64,000 nucleotides of DNA from DATBHW01 sp035307385. GTDB lineage: Bacteria > Chloroflexota > Ktedonobacteria > Ktedonobacterales > DATBGS01. Shown in pieces: positions 26,451 through 36,500 of this stretch; position 1 is the stretch's first letter; each line of letters begins with the position of its first letter. The DNA lies in contig DATGID010000110.1 in assembly GCA_035307385.1 (NCBI GenBank), positions 124,001 to 188,000 of the forward strand. The letters are read 5' to 3'. The notes below the pieces were generated by a model. The model saw nothing but the letters and a program-made list of their open reading frames with translations. It did no database searches and had not been told where the DNA came from. Position numbers and translations under genes: made by a program.

Positions 26451-27575
26451 CTAATATCCCATTTCTTCCATTACCTGATCTGCATATTGATTTGCTTTAT
26501 CTTCCATTGTTTGATTATCCATCGTGTGATACCCATAAAGCCAAAATGTTACGCGATGGCCCACTTCATGGAGGAACACATGCCGAAACCACTCAGGGGA
26601 ATTCAGGCGTGTGCCGTTACCTGAACCGTCGATAGTAAATAAGCCGTCTGAACGGCCAGAAAACTCCTCGGCAAACTTTGGAACATACTCTGCTTTATCA
26701 AAAAAACGCATAACCTCTGTATACCGATAGGGGACTTTGCTTTTCATTTCCGCCAGCACGTCTTCCACTGTTTTTTGAAACGCCTGATTTCCATGAGCAA
26801 TGATGGGCAAAGACGACTTTGCAGCAGGAAGAGCTTTCTTCTGCGCTCTTCTTTCTACCTGCTTCTTATGCGCTTCCAATCGCTGTGCAATTGCTCGTTT
26901 TGTGTTTGGATCGTCTCGGTATTTTTTCTTCTCGCCTGCAATGAATTCTTTTAAGAAGAAGCAGTAACTAGAAGCGTATACTGGCGGATCAATAATCCTC
27001 CATGATGGTTTGTTAGAAAAAGCGACATGCCAACCAAACGCACTCTGTACTTCTACGTCTCCTCCCTTCCAAATATGATCTGTTATTCCCTTTTTTATCT
27101 CTGTTTCCCATACAGCAGCTTTTGCTGCTTGGACTTCTCTTTCTCTTTGCAAGAGAATACTCTTTGTTCTCTCCTGGACCCATTTTTTATAACTATATTC
27201 ATACCCCACCCACGCTGCTATTGGCAGCAGCAAGAGATGGATGATGAAAAATAATGACCAGGAGAGAGGAATAGTCCATTGAAAGAAGATATTGCAGAGC
27301 CAACAGACAACCCAGAGCGGGATAGTTATCCATAAAAAGAGAAAATAGTAAGCAGCCGTACCTAAGAACAATTCGTGCAGCGCAGAAGAACCTGAACTTT
27401 TCTCTATATCACGAAGAGTGACAGAGCGAGCCTGGCTACCAAATTGCTGAGTTATTTTTCGTTCTTGTTCCTCTATCCTCTTTTTTAATTCCTGGAACCG
27501 TTCTTGTTCAGTTGTGGATTTTTCCTGTGTTGCCAAGACTGTACCCCCGATACTTCTTGCGGGAACGGAGTACAT
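26451..27575 (-). CDS. Membrane protein with C-terminal HExxH metallopeptidase-like motif
   Basis: 374 residues. An N-terminal charged coiled coil (about 15-45) is followed by two membrane helices (about 70-95 and 102-125), a basic helical region, then a globular C-terminal domain with HEVGH at 336-340 and a possible third ligand Glu358 in MEDKANQYA. The HExxH plus downstream Glu pattern is that of gluzincin-type peptidases; the preceding FTIDGSGNGTRLNSPEWFRHVFL fits the usual edge strand and helix. The domain could face the cytoplasm or outside. I do not recognise a named family. A role in cell-wall or pore assembly during transfer, or as a toxin, is speculation. Confidence 0.65.
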   Translation of the reverse strand: MYSVPARSIGGTVLATQEKSTTEQERFQELKKRIEEQERKITQQFGSQARSVTLRDIEKSSGSSALHELFLGTAAYYFLFLWITIPLWVVCWLCNIFFQWTIPLSWSLFFIIHLLLLPIAAWVGYEYSYKKWVQERTKSILLQREREVQAAKAAVWETEIKKGITDHIWKGGDVEVQSAFGWHVAFSNKPSWRIIDPPVYASSYCFFLKEFIAGEKKKYRDDPNTKRAIAQRLEAHKKQVERRAQKKALPAAKSSLPIIAHGNQAFQKTVEDVLAEMKSKVPYRYTEVMRFFDKAEYVPKFAEEFSGRSDGLFTIDGSGNGTRLNSPEWFRHVFLHEVGHRVTFWLYGYHTMDNQTMEDKANQYADQVMEEMGY

Positions 27576-27646
27576 AGAGCAGGGTTATGCTGGGTAATAA
27601 TAATACCCTATGATTGCCCGAAACGATAGATAGTCAAAGGTGCTGT

Positions 27647-28528
27647 TCATTGTTCCAACAGGGCAACCCCAGACGCCGAAAGGCTCTGAAACACGGGACT
27701 GGTAAACAGTGTAAGGCCGTCAACAGCACCCTCGTCCAGTGCAGTGAACAAGAACAGGTCGGCAAAGGCAGCAGCATTGAGTTTGCGTAACTCTTCCCGT
27801 GTCCAGATTTTCATCTGCTGTACTCGACGATCACCACCACTTGTTGCCACAAAAGCAATGGTTAAAGCGCTGGTGCCAAATGCTGCCTGATATGCTCCTC
27901 CAGCAAAGGCGACATAGTTGCGTATTTTTGCCCTCACTTTCCAGACATCCTCAGTTGCCCTGTCCAGTTCCAAACAGATTGCAACCTGTTCGTTTGCCTT
28001 GCTAAACGGAGGGGTGAGCCGGAAATCAAGCCAGGCATCAGGAATCACTGACACCTGTTTCCCATCAATCTGCACTTTGGTTGGATGGTGCTTTAATACC
28101 CGCTCATGCTGTAAGTCTGCCAGGGTTATCCCTGCAATCTGTTTTTCAACTAAACAGGCGGCAATCAAGACATCATTCAGCTTGAGCGTATGCTCTAAAA
28201 ACAGAAAGCTTCGCTCCTGCTCGGCAGGAGTGAGTTTCGTCTGAACGGTAAGACCCAGGGCTTCAATGTGGTGGATGCCTTTGGTGGAGAGGCTGTAAAT
28301 GAGTGGGTTTCTGCCATAGGAGGCAACACGAGGTAAGTGCTGGGCGGCAAGATAGTTGCCTGCAACAAGCTCTTTGAGAAAGCCTCCAAGCCAGTTGCTA
28401 GAGCCTTTTGAGCGATCAGAGTAGCCCAGGTAATGTACAAGCTGGCTGAGGGTGAGGTAGTGAAATCTGTGGACTGCCAACAAGAGCTTTTCGTCCACTG
28501 CTGAAAGCGTGCATGGTGACTCATACAT
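27647..28528 (-). CDS. Replication-relaxation family protein
   Basis: 293 residues. The N-terminal winged helix (DEKLLLAVHRFHYLTLSQLVHYLGYS), GRNPLIYSLSTKGIHHIEALG, the central LEHTLKLNDVLIA and the IPDAWLDFRL segment fit the replication-relaxation family (PF13814), found on plasmids and integrative elements of Gram-positive bacteria and Chloroflexota. Members are thought to act in plasmid DNA relaxation or initiation. AAGGGG precedes the ATG. It is divergent from the gene at 28655. Confidence 0.82.
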   Translation of the reverse strand: MYESPCTLSAVDEKLLLAVHRFHYLTLSQLVHYLGYSDRSKGSSNWLGGFLKELVAGNYLAAQHLPRVASYGRNPLIYSLSTKGIHHIEALGLTVQTKLTPAEQERSFLFLEHTLKLNDVLIAACLVEKQIAGITLADLQHERVLKHHPTKVQIDGKQVSVIPDAWLDFRLTPPFSKANEQVAICLELDRATEDVWKVRAKIRNYVAFAGGAYQAAFGTSALTIAFVATSGGDRRVQQMKIWTREELRKLNAAAFADLFLFTALDEGAVDGLTLFTSPVFQSLSASGVALLEQ

Positions 28529-28654
28529 CGCAGTACCCCTTATTTAGTTGTGGAACAAATCTTCTGGTCAGTATTCTAGCCTCAAAAGTTGCAATCCGTC
28601 AATGGTTGTGATTTAATCCTCCTGCTTGCTATAGGATGTAGCAGGCAAGAGAAT

Positions 28655-29326
28655 ATGGGTATTGAAAGCGGAGGGAAACCGCAACCATTTAGACCAGCGT
28701 TTCAACAATTTGAGCCAGGCGGAACTGGAGCAGCAGGAAACGGTGAGAGACGGGGGGGCGATCTATCAGGCGGTGCAGTGCTATCGCCTATTGCGACAGA
28801 TTTAGTACGGTTAATGAGGGAGGCACAACAAACAAGAAGAGGACGTGGCTTTACTGATTTTTACCCGCAATGGTGGATGTATAGCCAAATTGTAGAAGGA
28901 GCAAACGACTATTCGCCCCGCTTCAGAAGACGTATGCAAAGCGAATCAGGTAGAAGAGGGCTACGGAAAGCAGGAATAAACCCTGATGTGCTTAACTCAA
29001 GACAGAACATAAGCGACGGGGAATTACGAGAGAGGCAACGATTTTTTAGCACTATTGCCAGCGCATATGGTATTGCTGCCTATGACCAGTTCACGCCCAG
29101 GCAGAAAGACCAGTTGAGAAAAGAGTTACGAGAACAGATAACCGTTGAAGGCATCGGCAATGTTACCCTTAGCGAGCATCAACAGCAGGTACTTGCTCAG
29201 ATTGCCTCAGCAACAGAAACACCAGTCCATCCTGACCAGACCACCTACCATTTTTATACCGTCTTGCAGCAACCTGACATTACAGAGGAAGCAATGGAAA
29301 AAGACCCTCGATATAGCACTTGGTAG
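28655..29326 (+). CDS. Hypothetical element protein
   Basis: 223 residues from the ATG at 28655; an upstream start at 28589 would overlap a TTGTGA/TATAGG promoter-like pair. Gly-rich N-terminus, then a helical basic protein. The region IASAYGIAAYDQFTPRQKDQLRKELREQI looks like a short helical domain. No family recognised. Its stop is one base from the stop of the convergent translocase gene, with no terminator between them. Confidence 0.55.
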   Translation: MGIESGGKPQPFRPAFQQFEPGGTGAAGNGERRGGDLSGGAVLSPIATDLVRLMREAQQTRRGRGFTDFYPQWWMYSQIVEGANDYSPRFRRRMQSESGRRGLRKAGINPDVLNSRQNISDGELRERQRFFSTIASAYGIAAYDQFTPRQKDQLRKELREQITVEGIGNVTLSEHQQQVLAQIASATETPVHPDQTTYHFYTVLQQPDITEEAMEKDPRYSTW

Positions 29327-29327
29327 G

Positions 29328-31709
29328 CTATAATTTCGCCCCGCACTGGTTGCAAAACAAAGCACCTGTCTGATTTGAAGCTCCACACGAAGAACAAAGC
29401 AACACTCTTCGTTGCGCTTGCGGGGTGAGAGCGGGCCTACTCTGTTCGACTTGCAGAGATTGCGCTAATGCTTGTTGTCTTTGGACAATTTCTGCCTCAA
29501 CTTGCGCCCGATCTTTCAGATACCCGTCCCTGATATTTCGCTGGTGGATTCTTTCTATTCGCTCTCTGAGGGTTTGCCCATATGATCCCTTCCCTGGCGC
29601 AAAGGTTTGGATGGTATGCTCAACAACGTTCCCATCTCCATCAGAGAGCCTTACCATTGCGGTAAACTTGGGCAGTCTGCCAAGCTCGTTTGCTACTCGT
29701 GCCTGGGCGTTGGCTATTGTCTCCTCTGAGCCTGGTTTCTGTTCGTACACTGTTTCCCTGGAATCTACAATCCGTTCTCCGCGCCTATCCCAGCGCCAGG
29801 TGACATCCTCCTTGGCATGATACCCTACCAGTTCCTGTTTTACTGCCCTCTGGACATAGTGAGCAGCAAGTTTTCTCTCCCGTTCCTTTGCCTCATCGAT
29901 CTCTTTTTCCAAAGCATGCAGTTGCTTAGATAACCACTGTTTAATCTCTGCTGGTCCTTCATTGATTCGCCAGTACCCGTGCATATGCGGATAATAGATA
30001 GCTTCAAGTTTTGGAGGCTGTCTATCGGTTGTCTCTGGCACATACCAATATAAGTGATTCCACTGCATCTCCCCTGGGAGCCTCACCAGCCGTGCAATCT
30101 CTTGCTGGACAAAGGCGAGGTAGTGCGGTTGGCTTGTTTCAAGCCTGCTGATATTTTGCTCAGCAGGGGTGAGAACAGGATGTTTTAAAAGATATGCTTG
30201 GAACTTTGCCCAGAACCGTATGGTAAGCTCAAGCTCAGTATGATTCAGATACTTTTCAGGGTCAGGAACAGGAGTAACATCGGCGAAGGTGAGTTGGTGA
30301 AATGGTGGGTTAAACTGGGGCCAGAACCAGGTAAAAAAATCTTGAAGGTAACTTGACCGCAGATTATCATAATGGAAAATAGGACGAGCATCGAGGGGGT
30401 CCGTTAGCACATCAATGTCTGCCAGTGCGTAATATGCGTCGTTACTTACCTCACCTGTGAAGCTGTGTCTCTTCCGGTGTTCTTCTGAAAGCAGCATAAA
30501 CAAGATACGTGCCTTCTCTCCCAGCACTCCCCGCAATGCTTGTGTTGCTTTCTTGGCCTCCTGCAACTGCTGCTCTGCCTCTGGTGGCTCCCATACCATC
30601 CCATACGTATACTTATAATCTGGTATCATCACCGGCTTATACTCAGTCTCTCCTGGTTGAGTGATTGCCTTAAACTGTTTGGCTAACTCCTCTGCATCGG
30701 TTGGCACACGAAACACCACTAGATTGCCAACATTCAACGTTCGTGCTTTCAGATTTTTGTCTGCCTGCCTATCGCTTAACTCTAATTGTGCCCTGTTCTG
30801 GTGGGCCATTGTGACACCAATGCCACGCTTTCGAGCTTGCTCAAGAAGAATCGCAAAATCCTCGGTTGCAAAGTTCTGAAACTCATCAGCATAGAGGTTA
30901 AAAAGCTTATTCGTTTGGCGGGTATTGGCAGAGTTTAATATCTGCGCAACAATAATGGAGCCAATCAAGCTAGTGGCTTGCTCTCGTTGCCTATCCAGCT
31001 TGACCAGCAAGATTTTCCCTTCATCCATGATCTTTCTAAGATCAATGGTTGAGTGAGATTGCCCAACAATAAAGCGAAGCGGCGCATGAGAAAGATCATT
31101 CAATCTTCTCAATACGTCTCGTTCTTCTCTTGATTGATCGGGTTTGGGCAATTGGGTAACATCATCCCAAAACCGAAGAACTTCTGCGGAGGGCACAGTT
31201 GCTAAGAGTTTCTGACGAAGATCATTAGTAAAGACAAGCGGTATATCCAGCAGTGTGTAGCCAGGGTTCGCAATCAGGGTATATGCACCATTGAAGAGGT
31301 AATCATAGATGCGGGGTGTATCGCTCATACTTACCCCAAAGGATTTTTCAAATACATGGGCTACTTGACTGACTGTTTTAGTGATTTCATCATCACTTGT
31401 TGGGTCAGGACAGGCAAAGAGATTAAGGCCAAAATAATACTGAGTTTCTGCCAGGTCGAGGTAAATAACTTTCTCTTCCTTTTTCTCGTCAGGAAGCTTC
31501 GCAATGATATTGTCTACCAGTTCGCCATGTGGGTCTAATACACACACGCCTATCTCTTGCTTAATATCCTGCACAATCAGTTCTTCAATCAGTCCTGATT
31601 TGCCCATGCTCTGCAAGCCGATGATATACAGGCCAAGCAAGCGAGACAGTTTGAAGATGTCTACCCGCTCACCTGTTTTGGTATCAGTGCCTAGCTTTGA
31701 GTACGTCAC
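29328..31709 (-). CDS. VirD4/TraD-like DNA translocase ATPase with C-terminal zinc ribbon
   Basis: 793 residues from a GTG start (AGGTGGTG upstream). Walker A at 31-38 (GLQSMGKS), Walker B near 270 (LYADEFQNF) and a following Gln/Arg segment (LLEQARKRGIGVTMAHQN) are those of type IV coupling proteins and related HerA-like translocases. The middle is a large all-alpha and mixed region. The last 25 residues are a CxxC...CxxC zinc ribbon (CSSCGASNQ, FCNQCGAKL). Without N-terminal membrane helices it is likely soluble or recruited. It probably pumps DNA or serves a secretion channel. The element encodes a second, more TraG-like coupling protein at 38.9 kb. Confidence 0.83.
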   Translation of the reverse strand: MTYSKLGTDTKTGERVDIFKLSRLLGLYIIGLQSMGKSGLIEELIVQDIKQEIGVCVLDPHGELVDNIIAKLPDEKKEEKVIYLDLAETQYYFGLNLFACPDPTSDDEITKTVSQVAHVFEKSFGVSMSDTPRIYDYLFNGAYTLIANPGYTLLDIPLVFTNDLRQKLLATVPSAEVLRFWDDVTQLPKPDQSREERDVLRRLNDLSHAPLRFIVGQSHSTIDLRKIMDEGKILLVKLDRQREQATSLIGSIIVAQILNSANTRQTNKLFNLYADEFQNFATEDFAILLEQARKRGIGVTMAHQNRAQLELSDRQADKNLKARTLNVGNLVVFRVPTDAEELAKQFKAITQPGETEYKPVMIPDYKYTYGMVWEPPEAEQQLQEAKKATQALRGVLGEKARILFMLLSEEHRKRHSFTGEVSNDAYYALADIDVLTDPLDARPIFHYDNLRSSYLQDFFTWFWPQFNPPFHQLTFADVTPVPDPEKYLNHTELELTIRFWAKFQAYLLKHPVLTPAEQNISRLETSQPHYLAFVQQEIARLVRLPGEMQWNHLYWYVPETTDRQPPKLEAIYYPHMHGYWRINEGPAEIKQWLSKQLHALEKEIDEAKERERKLAAHYVQRAVKQELVGYHAKEDVTWRWDRRGERIVDSRETVYEQKPGSEETIANAQARVANELGRLPKFTAMVRLSDGDGNVVEHTIQTFAPGKGSYGQTLRERIERIHQRNIRDGYLKDRAQVEAEIVQRQQALAQSLQVEQSRPALTPQAQRRVLLCSSCGASNQTGALFCNQCGAKL

Positions 31710-31720
31710 ACAAGCACCAC

Positions 31721-32059
31721 CTAGAGAGGATATTTGAAGGTAGCGTGCAGGAGATAAACAGGCCCACTGCCTGGGGGGTTATCGAGAATGTGTTGGGGGT
31801 CACAGGCAACGGTAGCTCGTTCAAACTTCTGGACAGTAACCCCTACCCCGATTAATGGAGCACCTGCAAGTGCAGGTAATCCTTCTTCTGTCACAGGAAG
31901 ACCAAGATAGGTAAGACCGTAAAGGCCGTTTCCACCAAACGAGCGATAAAAATTGAGCATTGGTCCCTTGATGGTAAAGCCTGTCTGCTTACAACGCCAG
32001 GCCCCATTGCCCGCCGGTTCAAACCAATTGGCAACTTCAGGATGTTCTAAACCTATCAT
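31721..32059 (-). CDS. Hypothetical protein, Gly/Leu-Pro-rich
   Basis: 112 residues; the ATG at 32059 is preferred over an adjacent GTG because of GGGAGG spacing. The segment NGLYGLTYLGLPVTEEG recalls repeats found in secreted Chloroflexota peptidases (LGLPLTNE), but no signal peptide is visible. It lies 11 bases upstream of the translocase start and in the same operon. Confidence 0.6.
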   Translation of the reverse strand: MIGLEHPEVANWFEPAGNGAWRCKQTGFTIKGPMLNFYRSFGGNGLYGLTYLGLPVTEEGLPALAGAPLIGVGVTVQKFERATVACDPQHILDNPPGSGPVYLLHATFKYPL

Positions 32060-32079
32060 CACTGAGCCTCCCTTGTGGC

Positions 32080-32541
32080 TTATTGGAGGTGGATCACCTT
32101 AAAATAGGTTGAGGGTCGTCCCTCCCCAGGTGACGTTTCAAGGCCAGAATGGATAGAGCCGGTTTTGGCAGCAAGTACATCGAGCGAATACCCATTAATT
32201 GTCATGCGTAATGCTATGCCTACAAGCTCCCATCTGCCGCCCCATTCGTTGCGTTCATCAAACATTCCATGCTCTGACAGGCTCCCGTCAGGATGAAACT
32301 TCACCATAAAAGTGTGTCCGGTATCAGATATTTTTATCCAGATGCCCTCGGTGATCTCATTCCTGGTAAACGCCCGTTTAGTCTGCCTCCACTCAGCAAA
32401 GTTCTCATCAAGCATTTTTCCGCCCTGTCCTGTGGGTTGGGAAAAATAATGGGGATTGTCCCATAGATAGGAGTTTCTGCCTCCATCAGTTTCATAGCCA
32501 AAGAGCATATACAACAAGATTTGCTCAGGTGAAGCAAACAT
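32080..32541 (-). CDS. Hypothetical element protein
   Basis: 153 residues with GAGGAGGAAG before the ATG. Aromatic-rich and probably beta (GIWIKISDTGHTFMVKFHPDGS, WGGRWELVGIALRMTI). This pattern resembles small lipocalin-like or YopX-like folds, but no family is claimed. In the operon with the two genes downstream. Confidence 0.6.
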   Translation of the reverse strand: MFASPEQILLYMLFGYETDGGRNSYLWDNPHYFSQPTGQGGKMLDENFAEWRQTKRAFTRNEITEGIWIKISDTGHTFMVKFHPDGSLSEHGMFDERNEWGGRWELVGIALRMTINGYSLDVLAAKTGSIHSGLETSPGEGRPSTYFKVIHLQ

Positions 32542-32591
32542 ATTTCTTCCTCCTCTCGATTGCTTCTATCCTCTGGTAAGAATGAGCAAGA

Positions 32592-33419
32592 TTAGTCTTC
32601 CTTTTCGCCCAGGGGTGGATACACCCAAATCTCACCACTTGGCGGGTGAAGTCTTTTGTATTTCCTGGCTTCCTGCAACAATCTTCGGTGTTCTTCTACA
32701 TCTGCGTGCCATTCGTGAGGTTCTTCGGATTGCTCGTATCGTTGGTATTTGATACCACTTTTGATAAGGGTAACTGTGCGCATGAGTGCTGAAACAAGCT
32801 GGGCATATTCTCTGGGATGTGTGCCAGGTTCACGAAACCGCCCATCGATCTCAAGCTGGAGTGCTGGTGTTGAGAGCTTTGTGGAGGTAAAGAAGGTAAT
32901 CGTGTGTGGATGACCAGCATTGAAGGGGGTATCAATAGTCATCGTCATATCATGCGCTGCAAAGCTATCTTGCAACCGTTCTAGTATCCACTCCTTTTCT
33001 CGGAGGGATTTTCCCCCTATTATGCCGATGCACACGTCCTTCGCATACCCTTTTGCCATCCCATGTAGATCAAGAACGCAGATTGGTTGTGTTTCTTCTA
33101 CCAGTGAACGCAGTGCTTCTTTATATGGGCCTGGTGGGTCGTAGTTTGGGTCTTCATTCGATGTGCGAGCATAGACAATGGCACTTGCGCCAGTGAAAGA
33201 TGCCACTTGTAAGGCAAGGGTGCCTGTATACCACTCTCTCCCTTTTTCTTTGCCGCTGCGTGGGTGAATCACGGCATGAGGAGCAGAAAAAATAAGAGGC
33301 AGGTTTCCTTTTTTCACGAGTATTGGTGGGTTGTCTTTGCTCCCATGAAAGCCATTTGCTCGAAATTGCTGCTCCAACGCTTTCGCTTCTTGGGCAATCA
33401 ACCTGCTGTCCTGCTCCAT
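32592..33419 (-). CDS. N-formylglutamate amidohydrolase-like protein
   Basis: 275 residues. FSAPHAVIHPR, YARTSNEDPNYDP, VLDLHGMA and LQLEIDGRFRE follow the order of motifs in the N-formylglutamate amidohydrolase family, zinc enzymes related to carboxypeptidases. The classical enzyme frees formate from N-formyl-L-glutamate in histidine breakdown. The C-terminal 50 residues are an added charged tail. No histidine-degradation genes are nearby, so in this element it may act on another amide, possibly in the cell wall. That is inference. Confidence 0.72.
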   Translation of the reverse strand: MEQDSRLIAQEAKALEQQFRANGFHGSKDNPPILVKKGNLPLIFSAPHAVIHPRSGKEKGREWYTGTLALQVASFTGASAIVYARTSNEDPNYDPPGPYKEALRSLVEETQPICVLDLHGMAKGYAKDVCIGIIGGKSLREKEWILERLQDSFAAHDMTMTIDTPFNAGHPHTITFFTSTKLSTPALQLEIDGRFREPGTHPREYAQLVSALMRTVTLIKSGIKYQRYEQSEEPHEWHADVEEHRRLLQEARKYKRLHPPSGEIWVYPPLGEKED

Positions 33420-33549
33420 AGCATAATCTCCTGTGACCCCTTACAGTCGTTCATAATGACATTATACTCGTTGATTGATAAAAAATTCATCAGAGGGGCA
33501 TTCTAGGAAGTCACAAGGGGTATTGCAGCAAGGGGTGAAACCTCTTTCT

Positions 33550-36500
33550 TTAGTCTGCTGATACAGCAGTATGTATCTGCGCACGTCCTGTCCGTCTGAT
33601 GGCAAAAGGTATAAGCTCTCTACTCCTCTCTTCTTCCCCCTCCTCGGCTATCACCTGCGTTTCACTCTTATCTAAATCAAGCTTGTGGTTTATTTCCTCC
33701 TGCTTGGTAAGAAGCTCGCGTAACTGCTGCTCTTGCTCAAAGGGCCGATGAAGCTGCTCTCGGTAATCTGCCAGTGCTTTTTCTTGCCGCTCATACTCAG
33801 CTTGTTCTTCCTCAGCAAAGCGGTCTAAGTGGCGAAGCAGCGTTTCAATGCTGGCTACCGTGCCCAGGGCGCTTTCGGTATTGAGGTTCGCTTCGTAGGT
33901 ATGGGTGCCACGAAGGAAGAGGGTTGGCGCTTCACCTTCACGAGTGCTTACCCGACAGAGGATGTCAAAGCCCTTGTATGAGCCTAAGTGCTTTGCTTCC
34001 CTGCTGTCTCCCCATAACGAAGCGAGAACCGTTTTGAGCAATGCTTCTCCTGCCTGCTCCCTCGCACCTTTGCCCGTATACTCTACGCCAGCAATCGTCA
34101 TGGTAAACTCTCCAGCCTTAGCATCACGTCTGGTGATGTCTTGCAACAACCCTGCATGATATGCCTGAGACTTGGCAATCTGCCCAGGTAAGTTAGCAAC
34201 CTGCTTGCCAATGTCGTATTGCTGGTTGAGGTGAGCAGCACGTAGCAAATCAAGCCGTCTTACTTCAGTATCAATTCTCACCTTTTCCAATACCAGCGGA
34301 TTGCCAGAGGCAATGGCCTTGATTTCAGCGTAGCTGAGTGCCCCGCCTTCCAAGTCTTCTGCCTCACGCACACTCACTTTCCCACTCATCACCTGCTGGA
34401 TAAAACGGGCCTTCGTCTCTAAGGTCTGCCACATATAGGCATCAAACGAGCCTTCGGTGACATAGCGGTAAATGCCGACTTGCGGATTCTCATTACCCTG
34501 GCGAAGTATTCGTCCTTCCCGTTGCTCAATGTCTCGTGGTCGCCAAGGAGCATCGAGATGGTGAAGTGCAACAAGCTTTCTTTGTACGTTTGTCCCTGCA
34601 CCCATTTTCTCGGTACTGCCGATCAGCACTCTCACCCGACCAGAGTTGACTGCATCAAACAACGCTTTTTTCTTGGCATCGGTGTCAGCATCATGGATAA
34701 AGGCAACTTCGTGTTCTGGGATGCCGCGCTCTCTGAGATGGGTTCGCAGGCTATGATAGACGTTAAATCTGTCAGGGTGTGGGGTGGATAGATCGCAAAA
34801 GACCAGTTGGGTGAGCCGTTTCCCCTTGCTGGCATCGGCATTCCATAGACGGTAAATATTCTCAACAGCCCTGAGAACTTTTCCCTCTGGATGTGGCTCT
34901 GCGTCATGTACTACCAGGCGCATGTCCAGGGCAGCTTTTCTGCCATCTGTCGTGATGTTGAGCATGTTGTCTAGGCGTGGGTCTATGCCGCCGGTTCTGA
35001 TTCGTTGGGCGCGCTCAACCAAATGCGAAACATAATCTTTCAACTCTGCTGATGCGGGCGAAACAACAACCTTCGGCTTTCCTCCTGCCATTTCTGGGCG
35101 TGGCAGGTTGAGCATCTCTGCTGTTTGAATATCAGCAATTGAGCGAAACTGTGATAACAGTTCTGGCAGGTTCACAAACTTGGCAAAGCGAGTGTGCATC
35201 CGGTAGCCTGACCCATCAGGTGATAGCTCCAGACTGGTGACGGCCTCACCGAAATTAGCGGCCCAGGCATCAAAATGGGATACACCTGCTGCTTCTAGCA
35301 CTTGCGGGGCAAGATAGCGCATGAGGGTATACATCTCAGCCATCGTGTTACTGATTGGCGTTCCAGTGGCAAAAACCACCCCATCTCCTCGTTCTGAAAG
35401 GTAGCGAGTCTTCATGTACATATCCAATGCCCGATTACTCTCGGTATTGGGTAGTCCGGCGATCCGCTGCATCTTGGTGGTGAATCCCAGGTTTTTATAC
35501 AGGTCTGCCTCATCGACAAAGATACGGTCAATGCCCAACTGCTCAAAGGTGACGCCATCATCCTTACTTTCCCGTTTTGCCCGATCTTTGATTTTTGCTT
35601 CCAGCCGCTTCTTGGCTTTTTCAAGCTGCTTGACGATAGAACGGTTCTCGCCTCTTTCTGCTTGTACCTCTCGAAGAGCTTCTTCAAGACTGGCAATTTC
35701 CCGCCGTACAAAACGGTTAAAAGTAGCATCGCCAACTGGTAAGGACTCAAAGGATTTGTGGGAGACAATTACGGCGTCATAGGTGCCGCTGGCAATGCGT
35801 GCCATCGCACGCTCACGATTTCCTTTGGTGAAAAAGTCCTTGCCTGCAACAAAGATATTGGCGTTGGGGTAAAGGGCCAGAAACGCTGCACCCCATTGTT
35901 CCACTAAGTGGTTTGGCACGACAATCATGGGCTTTTTGGCAAGCCCCATTCGCTTTAACTCCATCGTCGCGGCTGTTATTTCCGCTGTTTTGCCTGCACC
36001 AACGCAATGCCCGATGAGTGCATTTTTGTTTTGTAACATCCGCCAGACCGCGTTTTTCTGGTGTGGGTCCAAATCGCCTCGTCGAAGCCCGGTTTTATTC
36101 ATGCCTGGGAAGGTGAGATGCGACCCGTCATAGGTTCGCAGTCTGATGTTGTTGAAGGTGTCGTTATACAGCCTGGCTAACCGCTCGGCGCGCTCTGGAT
36201 TTTCCCATACCCATTTCGTAAAGCGATCTTTGAGTTTCTGCTGTGCCTCGCGGGCTGCAATGGTTTCTGTCTGATTGACCACACGGGTATCATCAGCAAG
36301 CGTGTCGTAGATCGTTGGCATTCTAAGATTTAAGGCGTCTTCGATCAGATCAGCAGCGCTTTTGCGCTTGGTGCCATAGGTCGTGGTGTTGCTCACACTT
36401 CGGGCGGTCAGCACGTCCAGTTTGACTGTCCAGGTGGCAATTTGCCCTGCATGAGCAACAGATACATCGCTTTTTGGAATCTGGAGTGTTTCGGCAAGAA

